Assembly: GCF_000004075.3 (NCBI RefSeq)
Contig: NC_026658.2
Span: 13,628,075-13,692,074, forward strand
Source: Cucumis sativus
Lineage: Eukaryota; Streptophyta; Magnoliopsida; Cucurbitales; Cucurbitaceae
Direction of reading: 5' to 3'
Length of the DNA stretch: 64,000 bases
The notes beneath the pieces are model-generated. The model worked only from the letters and a program-made list of their open reading frames with translations, did not search any database and was not told the origin of the DNA. Shown piece after piece: positions 30,564 through 42,500 of the stretch (position 1 is the stretch's first letter; each line of letters begins with the position of its first letter). The position numbers and the translations under genes were made by a program.

Positions 30564-32391
30564 TTACCAAATGCAAGTGAATAGAAACGATGAAGTAATG
30601 AACCAAATGAACATCTCCACACCCAACCACTGATTCCTCTTCGTTCCATCATTCTTCACTTCTGAGTTTTGTGAAGAACTCCCACTAACTGCAACAATTT
30701 AACACAAACAAAAAATTACATTTACTTCACTTCTAAGTTGTAATCCATAGTTAATCTTCTTTTTTTATTCGAGAACGGTGTAACTCATCTATATTATAAA
30801 TATTATAGTGTAGTATCGATCCTCAACACGAACATGATGCATGCACTTGTAGCCAAGGTATTCATTTATTAAAACAACATATCACCCATCTTAATTTAGT
30901 GATATTGGAATACATTTTCAAGTGTTGAATGTAAGTATTAAGATATTTTAGAGATCTTTTAAAGTGCACTTATTAAACAATTTTTGTTAAAAGTGTTTAG
31001 AAAAATCAAGTTTTCTCAAGTAAATTCAAACGGGTCCGAAATTAATTTGTTTTTGGCAGTTGAGAAATTTAAATAATTTTTTTTGAAAAGAAGAAGGGTT
31101 TTGAGCTAATACCCGGAGTAGCATGTGCTGGCGTAGAAGTGTTAGTTTCCTTGGAGTTGGGCGAACCCAAAAAATCCTTAGCCTCTGGGGAGTTTGGCGA
31201 GAGATGGAGAAGCCCTATATTCACACGAATAATATACATGCTCCATTACAAAATAATAATAGCGATAATTAAGTATGAAAAGACCCATACTTAAGTGTAT
31301 CGTCCTTTTTAGAAATTTTTTAGTATCAAGAGTATCATATATTTCTTATCGACACGCTATTAATGAACTTCTTATATTAATATTCGTGAGTCTCATCTTA
31401 TTTTTAGAAACACGACATGATGTACAATAAATAGAAAAATCAGTATTTCAATTTTTCTTTATTAGTATAGCTCGTGTAGTATAAACAACTAATTGAGGGA
31501 AAATACTTAGGTACAATAAATAGAAGTATAATACTTTCTATATTTTCATACTATAAATACTGTTAAACCCTATGTTAATATCTCTGTATCTCATTCTATT
31601 TTTAAAAGCACATCGACGTGACAGACATCTAATTTCTATACCATATCTCATCTTGCAGAAACGATAAGAATTAAAAGAAAAGTGATTAGACGCATCATCT
31701 ATACATAGGAAAGAAAATAACAATTTAATGTTTTTAAAAAAATCAAAATTTTTTAGAGTGAATTGCACAAAAATAGATGAAGTCCAACACAAACTAAGAA
31801 GAACTAATTACATAACAAATAAGAAGATCCACAAGGAAAGATAAACCTCAAGTTGAATATTAAGTATTTTTTTCATTACCAATAATCAAAGTCTTAAATC
31901 ACCCGTTAAACTAAAAGTTTATACATGTGAGTGAAAGTAAATTTAAATATATATCATCTAACATTACAAGATAATAATGTGATACGGTCTTAAACAATCT
32001 ATTGATCCAAAAGTTTAACTAAATTTAAATATATATCATCTAAAAAGGAAGAAAGCATACCGACGCAATCTTTGATGTTGGCAGGGGCGTGACAAGCAGA
32101 AGGAAGACCAAGGGCAAGGGAAAGGTTAACTTTGAGTCCAAGGCTAGGGTCATCACGGTCCTTAATCAACACACAAAGACATTTCCTACTCTTATCAAGC
32201 ACAAGCTTAAGCCCACTACAGCAGTCAGGGGTGGGTGCCTTAGCCTCACCGCCCACATATGGCAAGCAAGTAGCGAGGCCAACCACCTGGTCCGCACACT
32301 CCGCCCTGTCTTGGTCTATGTTGGAGCTCACGAACCCCACAGAAAGGAGAGCCAAGGCAGCAAACAAGAAATGAGCTGATGAGGGAGCCAT
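30564..32391 (-). CDS. LTPG: GPI-anchored non-specific lipid-transfer protein
   Basis: Cell-surface lipid-transfer protein of the LTPG/xylogen-like class, which carries lipids at the plasma membrane-wall interface (cutin, wax, suberin). Three exons: 32061-32391, 31113-31214, 30564-30688, totalling 558 nt (185 aa). Residues 1-23 are a signal peptide. The eight-cysteine motif is complete in exon 1 (AECADQ, ATCLP, DCCSG, CLC, SACHA, KDC). Exon 2 continues with LLHLSPNSPEAKDF and a Ser/Thr/Pro linker. Exon 3 gives VSGSSSQNSEV..., an omega-site-like small-residue region, then a hydrophobic tail (MFIWFITSSFLFTCIW), as expected for GPI addition. The frame is continuous only with these splice sites. 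Position and sequence fit Arabidopsis LTPG6 (At1g55260). Confidence 0.9.
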
Positions 32392-35300
32392 TGAAACGAT
32401 GAGGGAGAGGGAGAGGGAGGAGGAGGAGGATCAGAGGTGTGTGGAGTATTGGGAAATGGGGGGCGGAATGAGCGGGGGGGAAAGTGGGGTTTTATGGTGC
32501 CATGCCGTATGGCGGATGGGAAAATTAAAGAAAGTTGTTGGATGTGGTGATTGGTTTAGGAGTTAATGATATATAGCCACTCGTCTAGCACTTTCCCTTT
32601 TCTCTTTTTTAGCTATTATTGATTATCCTTATCCCTTTGTGTAATATCAACTTCCTTCAAGAAAGTTGCTTAATTAGAAATTATGATACTGATAGATCAT
32701 GTTGCCCAAGTAACCCATCATAGAAAAAAAAAAAAAAAAAAACTCAAATGGACTAAGGAGAGTTTAGTGAATTTTACTATTTTTAAAAATGTCACAATTT
32801 TATTTCTTATAATATGGTTTATGAAGCATATATGTATACCTATTCAAAAAGTTGAAACCCTTAGAACACTCTTAAACAAATTAAGAAAAAAGATATAGCA
32901 AGAAGAAAGGTTAATTAATTATGGGGTATAACCATCATATATGTTTAATAAGATTTTAGTGATTTAAATGTTTTAAATGTTCTAATAAGGTTGTATAATG
33001 TGTATGCAAGTAGTTGAGTATGGGAATATATATAATTTATGTTTAATAAATATGAAAAAGAAATAGAGAATAGAGACATGTTCATGCACGAGAAATTAAG
33101 TCCTAATTTTGTAGGGGCAATTGGTTGTAAGAAAAAGAAATATAAAAAAGCATGCACTAATAATCCACATTTGTGTAGTGATATGTTGATCCAAAATCAT
33201 TTTGGAGTTCAAAATAGTTCATTTGTTGTGACCCCAACTGCCGATGGTTTTTCACAATCATCATACAAGAATATAGAAGAATATGATATTGGTTTTTCAA
33301 CCCTTTTTTGTATTTCATTTGTTTAGTTTTATGCAGTGAGACGATTTTGATTTCAAACTTTAATTTGTACTGTACTTCAAATATTTGATTTCTCAGGTTT
33401 TGTTTCGTTGTTACAGAAAAGATGAACACTCTATATTTTTAAACGACTACTCAAATGTTGAAAAAGTTTCTTATATTTACGTTTGAGATAGTTTTTTCGT
33501 TTTATATAAAGTTGTAATTATAAAAAGAGATAAAAGAAAGACGAGAAAAAAATTCGAGAAATGAGAAAGTACGTTTGTACGACCAATACTAATCGAAGTA
33601 GAAGGAAAAAAAAGGTGATTAACGGATGGTGATAATTGACTTTCATTCATACATTAACAATACATACAAATTCAAATTATAGTATATATGTTAATGCAAG
33701 TTTTAAAAGTTAGAACAAAAAGTACAAAATTAAAAGATAAAAACCATATAAAGTATAGGGTACATTTATTATTTGGATGTTGACTATACTTTGGCGTTAT
33801 GAATTAAATTTCATAACCCTAATTGTTAGGTTTGAATGGCACATGGAGGTCCATACAAACTATAGCAGTAAAGGCTAAAGAAATGAAAAGCATAGGACAT
33901 ATGGACAAGTGTGTAGGACACAATAGGGATGGTTTGTTAAAGCATAGAGATAAGTGAGGAGATGGATGGGGAAAGGAAATAGGTTAATTAGGCAGCCAAA
34001 TAAATATATATATACACACACACACATACCCACATATGTATAAATGTGTGTAAGAGACTTATGATATATGTAAATAATAATAATGTTACAAAATTAAAAA
34101 CTTGCAACTTTTCAACTAACCAAAAAGGTGGTGTTGCAATCAAATTAGGTAAACTTACTATTGGCATGGTTCAATTTTGGTCTATTTTAATTTGATACCT
34201 AATTAATTCAATTATCACAATGTTAGTCTATTCAATATCCATTTTTAATATTATTATTCCTTACATTAAATTTTAAAAAAATTGTCTATCTTACTATTAT
34301 ATTATTGTTGGTTTGGTTGCCATCTACCAACATAATTCATTCTAAATTTAAATTATTACTACTAGTTTGTTAACCATTTCAATTTTTTGTCTATTAAAAA
34401 CAAAAACTATATATGTTTGGTAATAATTTATTTTTCTTTTTTTAAATGCATTTTTCTAAAGTTTCTTTTTTCATTTTTAATTTTTGTTTTCGTAATTTTA
34501 AAAACACGTTTCTTGTTTTTTTAAAAAAGTGAATTAGTTATCCAACAAATTTATTTATTTTTTAAATAGAAAACAAAAAACAAATGGGTCGTTAAATTAA
34601 ATGCTCTATAATTATTATGAAAATTATGATTAAAAAGTTACGATGCAATTAGGTGTTAGAAAGAAAAACAATCTTTGTTGTTGATTGATTTTAGGTTAAA
34701 TTATCCAACCATGTAGTTGGTTTCAATTTAGTTTTGAATTGTTATACATTTTATACGTTGAAGTTTGTTCCAAAGCCAACTTCGATTGGTGTTTGCCTTT
34801 AATATGTATACATTCATTGATAGATCGATAGAAATTTTGTATCTACTTACTTTGAACAAATCTAAATGCATATATTCATGGAAAGAAAAATAAATACATG
34901 TGGGCACGTATGAACCATATTTCTTATTGTCTTCCTCTTTTCAACTTCAATATAAAAATAAAACATGGAGGAGTTAAAAGAAAACAATAGAAAAACTTCA
35001 AACTAAGAGAAAACTACGAACAAGAGAACGTACATTTTATTGAAAATTATTCGAATCACTAAGACCTCGGCTTATTTGGTAACCATTTGTTTATTAAAAG
35101 CAAAAACCATATATGTCTGATAAACCATTTCAACGTGTTTTCAGAAATCAATTCTTATACACGAAGTATGAAACCTAATTTTTCTCTCTTTTTTTTCTTC
35201 ATATATATTATTTTTGCTAACTCTATAAATTTAGGGTTCTGTGTATAGACACACATAACTTAGAGTTCCATGAAAAAGTTGTCAAAAGTTGTTTAATTTT

Positions 35301-37929
35301 AAAAGTATAGGGATGTATTAATAGCAACGTAGGAGCATGGGGTTGATAATTATAACCAATAATAATCTAAAATCACTTTTATTTATTACTTTTTAGTACA
35401 ATGTTTGGTTTAGATAATTGGAAAAAGCTAACAGAAAAGAAATGTGCAGATCCCAAACCAAGAAGGATGAACCATTAAAACTTTCTATAAACGAAGAAGA
35501 AGATATATCATTCAATACACTTTACAACCATATTCATTTATTTTTAATTGAAAGACCCAACAGTACTTCACACAAAACGTTGTAGTGGGTCCCGATTTAT
35601 TCGAATATGTATTGACGATGATGTGGACAAATCTAAACCTAGAAAGATTTGTATACTTAAGCTCCAACGATATCACATGGCACACCGTAAGTCCTAATGA
35701 GTTATGTTATGCCATTGAAAAGGGTTTTCTCAAAAGTGTCAAATCTTTGTATTCGTCCGAGTGTTTGTACCAATTTGTTTTAATATAGTTTTGAATCATG
35801 ATATGACTCTTAAATCTATATATGTAGAAGCTAGCTAGTTAATTAGGGTAAATTACATGGTTTGTCGATATGTTTGATGTGTATAGCTTTTGATTCTTTC
35901 TGTTGCATATTGAAATGATTAACGACATTATAGAAACTATACTATATGTAAGTGTACGTATTTCGAACATCGCCGTTGAGGCATTAAAAATATGAAGCTA
36001 TCAAACTCTTTAGACAAACCACATTTGTGAGTAGAAATCTTGGTTAGTCTATGTGTTATTGCGTACACTTTTTTATTTTGGTTTACTACTCTATCTATTA
36101 GAGAATTTGATGGGATGTGAACCTTGGAGTTGTGTTTCTATATATTGTGTTGAATTTATTTATATATATAAGCTAAAAAGATGAAACTAATATAAATATA
36201 CTCACTTATAAATGTTCTATGTTTCTTAAACGCAATGCTAATATACTAATTATTAATTTGTGTGTTTTGTACTCAATTAGTCAAGAAATAGTATATGAGG
36301 TGGTAGGAGGAGTCATTCATAAGTTGGAGTTATGTTGGATTTTTTATCAATTCGCTACAGAATCGATTATGATGAGTAAATCTTAGTCGGTGGGTTTAAC
36401 TCTATGAATTTTTTTTTAAAAAAAAATTCTTGATTTGGAACTTTCTCAAACCAACATTGACTGTTCTTCTCATTCTTTGATCGACTGACTTTGGTTTGGT
36501 AGATCGACTCAACTTTTTGGTCTATCATGCTCACTCCTAGTGTATGATATATGATTTACTCGAGCATTTTAGTAGAAATAAAATGAGGGAATCTCTCTTA
36601 TTTATTTATTTGATGGATAATCTCTTATAAAATGAAAAATCTAGTGGAGGTGATTAGGTAAGAGTTTAAAAAGGAATTTTGTAAACATCAAATACACGAG
36701 TAAAAATCAGATTTATTAAGAACTCATATTTTATGTTTGTTGATGATCATCAATGCTTATCACTATTAAGGGTGGACCCTAGAGTCCACGACTCTACAGG
36801 GCATGTCTAAATCCAAAAACTAAGAAAAAATTATAGAGAAGTTTACGCCGAAAGACAAAAGTATCGTTCGTCCAATCAATATACTAATCGAAAAATATAA
36901 AATAAGTCGAGGTTGAACTACCACTCTAAACCTAGCTAGAGTGTAAATTAAGAAGAAAAAAAAAAACGTCCCTAATACCACCTTTCGTCACACACAAATG
37001 TTAAGATATGATAGATTGACTTATAAATAGTCTCATTCCACTACCGTACTCAAGATAGTAAAGCTCTCCAAACAAGAGCGAGTCCATTTGTACATCTCTT
37101 AAAATGGTTAGTAACTTAAGGTAGGAAGTACTCTACTCTACGTACAACACTATATTGATGCGATAATATTTTGCAGAAACTGAAATAAAATCGTGGTTGA
37201 GGTCAACCATATCGAACAAGTTTCGTGCACCGATATTTTGATCATTACTAATCTTTTAATTTTCTTGAAAGAGGCAGAATAAATTTGTTTGGACCTATAG
37301 ATAAACGGCATTGTCACATTTACACCAAAGTTGAAAAAGTGATGTTTCTAACCAACACACTGCTAGTAATTTTTGGTATTGAAAAATGTGCATTTGATAT
37401 TTGAAGGGAAAGAAAGGGACTGAACATTATTTAATTTGTGAGGTAAGAAGGGCATTTATGGTATAAACTATATAAAATTGAATTTTGTTTCACTCTGTAC
37501 TTTTACATATATTTATGAGTTATTATGACAGACATTATTTCCCCAATTATTTATTATAGTTGTTCAAACCATTAATGGTGTATCATATATAAAATAATAA
37601 TCTCATTGTTTCCAATAATTTGTTTTGATTTTTGCAAGGGATAAGTTATAATATCCAAATAAATAGTTCAATAAACAATATATCTGACTTGTCATTAATT
37701 GATGAAAAAAAGCACTAAATGTTATAAAACTCACACATCCATTACCTTAGGTTAACATAATTACATGTAATAGTTAACAATTTTAGGATTAAAAATGGAT
37801 TTGTAGCAACATTTTTAAAAAAGATTTACGAGTATAATGAGTGATAGCGTGTAATTAGTCACATGGTTTATTATCGATAGATTCAGTTGGAAGTTAAATT
37901 TAAATTATGGGTACCTCACAATTCAGACT

Positions 37930-38325
37930 ATCTAATCCATATTTATATGTGTTGGGTTGAAAATTTTGAAAATTTGTAGCTTGAGTTTTGGGTCTCGTTA
38001 AGTTAAGAAGTGAAGAGGTAGCTGTGTTTTCCATTCGCGCTTTTGTCTCTTCTCAATTCTCCACCTCGCTTTGTCTCTTCTCAATTCTCCACCTCGCGCT
38101 ATATCTCTATCTTAGATATCAGATTTCAGTTTGTCTTCTTCACCATTCGTCCGACTCTTCGTTGTCTCCTCCCTCTTCTCGCTGTCCATCAGATCTCAGT
38201 CTCCTTAGCCTTCGACGACCATCCGAATTTAGAACTTTACAACCACTAGAATTTTAAAACGAAAAAAAAAAAAAAAAACAATATCACCCAACAACCCAAC
38301 CCAACCCATATTTAAATATATAATA
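37930..38325. repeat. Unclassified element candidate with CT-rich core
   Basis: The left edge has ATTTATATGTGTTGGGTTG and the right edge CAACCCAACCCATATTTAAAT. These are near inverse complements and could be ~20-bp terminal inverted repeats. The interior is unusually CT-rich. It contains a perfect 28-bp tandem duplication (38042-38069 and 38070-38097) and an A-run at about 38262-38278. The 89-codon frame inside (37988-38257) is low complexity. Confidence 0.35.
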
Positions 38326-38333
38326 TCATTGTA

Positions 38334-38522
38334 AAAAAATTACAAATGTAGCAAAATCTATCTATTATTGATAGACCATGTTACAATTAATGATGTAACG
38401 GTGATAGATCATAAGAATCTACCAACGATGAAAGTCTATCAGAGTAGACTTTACTATATTTACAATTTTTTTAAAAATATTGTATGTTTAAGTAGACTTG
38501 ACTGTATTTACAATTTTTAAAG
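38334..38522. repeat. MITE-like AT-rich inverted repeat
   Basis: The left arm, from AAAAAAATTACAAATGTAGC (38334), pairs with the right arm ending TATATTTACAATTTTTTT (38474) at about 21 of 26 positions by eye. The interior has a TCTATC/GATAGA palindromic theme. A second copy of the right arm follows (38491-38522). It resembles very abundant cucurbit MITE-like repeats as I remember them. A related sequence is at 13.08-13.25 kb. Confidence 0.5.
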
Positions 38523-38924
38523 AATGTTGTTATATATTTAATTATTATTCTTAAAACTACTTCTAATCAGAGCACATCAAAAAAATTACTTTTCCGAGGA
38601 GTCATCAAAATGCCTATAACAAATAAATTGTTAAATGTTGTAGTAAAAATATTATTATTATTTTCTTGAAAAATGAAAAAGAATGTGGCTGTTGGGCCCA
38701 AATATTACTTGGGCCGAAAACTGTCCACATTAACAAGCTGAGGCCTACGAACGTTGGATATTTACCTGGTCGGCCCAACGAGATGAAACACAAAGGTTAC
38801 CGCGTCACCGGACACCGGCGGGAGAAACCTTCTTCTGTCTGAAGCCATTCCCCAGAGCTGTGGCTTTGTTTATTCGCACCAATTCTTCATTGTGCGTTCA
38901 ATTCTGAAGAACATATCGGTCCAG

Positions 38925-39555
38925 GTATTTTCTTCTCTATTTCTACTTGTTTTCCTTTTGTTGTTGAGATGATTTGGGTGTAGGGAAAAAGAACACAAAA
39001 TGGATGCTAATCGTCAAATTCTTAACCCCCTTTTGCCCCTGTGCAACTGAAGGATAAACAAAAACGTTGTATTTTGCATGATCGTTTCTTATTACGCTAT
39101 GTAATTCCCCACGGAAGCGACGAAATTTGAAGCAATTTCAATTTTTTTTTATTATTTTACTTGTCTTTTGGACCAGGTGGTAAGATTTTGACATTTTGGG
39201 GGTGGATTTGTTTTCTTGTTAGTATAAAATCTCCTAATTTCATGAATCAAGACCAGAAACTACGGCGTTGTAGAGAATGTGTCAAATGTCATTATGATAT
39301 TAGGAGAAAAAAAAGGTTGTTCACTGTTAATTGAAGCATAGTTGTGTTTTCTTGCAGTGGAAATTTATGTTTCGACTAATAAATAGGCACTTGCTTTAGC
39401 AAAGTTTTCATTACATGCTGGAAATGTCTGGGAGTTTTTGCTGATCTATTGTTTAGGAATACTTTACACACTGACATAGTGTAACTGTGTAAATGAAAAT
39501 TTCAAGGTTATATTCTTTATGTACTCATTCATTTCTCATTTATGCTATATCATAG
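38925..39555 (+). other. 5'UTR intron of the KH-domain gene
   Basis: The donor CCAG|GTATTT follows a GC-richer leader (about 38800-38924). The acceptor CATAG at 39555 is 25 bases before the start codon. Inferred from splice-site consensus and position. Confidence 0.55.
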
Positions 39556-39580
39556 GTTGTTAAGGTGATTGGAGAACAGT

Positions 39581-42500
39581 ATGAGTGCAGAGGTTGAAAA
39601 GACATCTCATATTGAATCTAAAAATGTGAAGATGTCTGGAGCAACTATTTCTTCTGCTGCACCTGTGGGAAGCCAAAAGGTTTCCATGTTTGCAGCAAAG
39701 ACTGGGTTTGTTATACCAAAAAACAAACTTTCAGGGTCTTTGGTTCCAATCTTTCGGGTGAACAAAAAGTTGGGAGGGAATGAATCATCAGCTAATGGAG
39801 AAAATGATAAACAGACCCAAAGGAATACAAAGTGGGGTCCTGATTTAACACAAGATACTGCAGTTAGAAAGGGGCGGCTCATAGCTTATCAGGTATTGAT
39901 GGAGCTCTATCTTTCTTTTTTCCCACCCCACACACTTTTCTGGTATCAATGACGTGTTAAAGGCAAAACTCACGATCAATGGAACACCTTTATTTCCCCG
40001 TTCATCTTGTTTATTTGGGATCTTTTGAAGTGCCATACTTTTCTATTACTGTGGGGGTTGGTTTATTTTATGTTTTATCTGGGATCATTATTGCTCAATG
40101 CTCATATCTCAATTGTAGGCCTTTTCTCTTCTAACCATTTTGAGTTCTGATATTTAGAATGACTATTTGCGCTATTAATATCCCATGCATCATTTACTGC
40201 TTTAGCATTAACTTAGTATTAAACATGCCAAAAACATGGCTGGTATTGTACCATATATGGATTAGAAAATAAAAGATTTTTAACTTCCTCTCTGTTTTTT
40301 GTTCCAAAAAAAAAAAGAAACCCCTCCCTGAACAGATACTGCTTCCTTTAATTACTTTTCTTTTTAAATAGACATTATTCTTTCAAAACCTTCTTTGACC
40401 CAGTTTCATGAAACATATTCTAAATTTCCTACCATTGAATTTCCCATTTTCATATCTGGTGCTAAAATGTCAGTGTCTTCTGTGTGACTGTTTCGCATGG
40501 AAGATTCCCATTCCAGGTGCTACTTAGTGACATAACTGCCTCTATGGTTATACATATTTTGAGCAGACTCGATTGGAACAAATCATGGAACTTCTTAAGT
40601 CTGGAACCTTGGAGGTTCCAAAGACACAAGATTCAACATTAGAATGTGAGAATGTAGAGGATAATTCCCCTGGATCCCAAGCAAATAATAAGGTAAATTC
40701 GGAGCTCACTTTAAGAAAATAAGAATTATAAAAACAGTCATTATTTTTGTATGATTTTGATGTATGCCTTTTTTTTAATATACAGACGTCGTACAATGAA
40801 CTTTTGGAACTTGAAAAACGTGAAGTTATTGGTATGCCTATCTAATGAATTGCTTTTATTATGACCTCAAATTGAATTTTTAACGTTTTCACTAGAATTT
40901 TTCTTGATGATACAGGTGAAATACTAAAACTAAATCCAAGTTATAAGGCCCCTCCTGATTATAGGCCATTGTTGAAAGAGGACAGGTTACCTCTCCCGGT
41001 AAGATTGGTCTTGCATTACTTTTCTTCTGTGGTTAGTAACATCGTCTAAACTAGAAACACAGTGACCTTTTGTTTATTCACTCTGTCCCTCAAGGGAAGT
41101 AGAAATACTTTCATCCTGTATTTTAATCACAATATCCAATTAATCATATGTTCTATGTCCATCACATCTTTCCTTTTTTGCACATAGGATGAGGCTTGAA
41201 AGGATATTTATTTACTTTTTTTCAAAGGAAAAAGAAAATTTTCGCTGATTGAAATGGAAAATTACAACAAAATAGCAGGAAGGATGTCTAATTATAGCAC
41301 TGTTATTCTTGTTTCCACAATTACAATAGTGGTCCCAATTCCTTGAGGATCGTTCACTTGATTTTATAAAATGGAATCATGCTAGGAGATGCTTACATTT
41401 TCTAAATGGAATCTATATTGTGTGAATCTAGTGAACTTATTAAATGTTAAAGTTAAACTTTTCTACCTCCTAAGGAGGTCCCGAAGGATTTTAAAACATG
41501 TCCTAGTCCTAGTAGTTAGCTATCTTTAAGGACGTTTCATTATGATTCCCAAATTAAGTTTATTTTCATGAACTTGTCATTGAGTTCCCTTCCGTTTATG
41601 TAGTCTTTAATTTTAAGCGATTATTTCACTACCATGTAGGTTAAAGAATATCCTGGTTTCAACTTTATTGGCTTAATATATGGCCCCAGTGGTGAAAATC
41701 AAAAGCGATTAGAAAAGGTAAGAAAATCATTTTAGGCTAAGAGATGTACTAAATATTATTTTCCTTTTGATCAACTTGTAATATATATGCATTTACCAAA
41801 CATGTCAGGAAACTGGAGCCAAAATACGAATTTGTGGTGTTAAAGCTGGGACTGGTGAAAAGGTGAGCCCTTTGACCAAGAAAGTCATAAATATGGTTGA
41901 TACTGGTTATGCATTGTCTGTCGTGTCAACTTGTTTTAGTCCTTTCTTCTTACTACAAAGTAAACTAAAGGATCATAATTTTAGACATCGTGGGAAATGA
42001 CTTGTCACCAAGAAGGAAACATTTTTAAACTCTGCAATAGAATATCAACCCTCGTTTCCCCTGCAAGTGCAATGCTACCTTAATAATAGTAATATTATAT
42101 AGTATTTCTTACATTTTGAAGCTTTGATACATAGTATTTCTTATACATATCCATTTCTTATCAAGTATATATGTATATTTGGAGTCTTTTCCTCACAAAC
42201 ATACCTTGACTAATTTAAGAAGGCCGTTGCTTGAAAAACATTTTGCTGGCAAATTTGATTGGAGCCCCATTCTATTTTGGTTTCACATCTTTTTTTTCCT
42301 CATATTTTTTCATATTTGGGTTCTGTAACTTCAATATTGAAAATAAAAACATATGATTGTCGAGAATCCACTCAAAAGTTTCTTTTACTTTTTCACTTAT
42401 TCAAAATTTCCACTTGATTAACTTATGATGGTTTATTTTGGCTTAAGTGCGAACATGTTATTTGGGAATCTCTTTCTAAGTTTGAAAACACTTCAGGGCT

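Larger units (their letters stand above)
32392..38790. other. Gene-poor, AT-rich region
   Basis: About 6.4 kb. The left 200 bp is the LTPG leader (CT-rich on the coding strand) and promoter; a TATATAT on the minus strand near 32571 is a plausible TATA. The rest has only short, unsupported ORFs (for example 35585-35788, which begins with GTG). It holds two repeat candidates at 37.93-38.33 and 38.33-38.52 kb, described separately. Confidence 0.65.

Noticed and set aside
35585-35788. 67-codon ORF in the 32-39 kb desert
   Set aside because: It starts with GTG, has no motif I recognise and no neighbouring splice structure; likely chance.
37988-38257. 89-codon Ser/Leu-rich ORF
   Set aside because: It arises from a CT-rich element with a tandem duplication; two frames are open equally.
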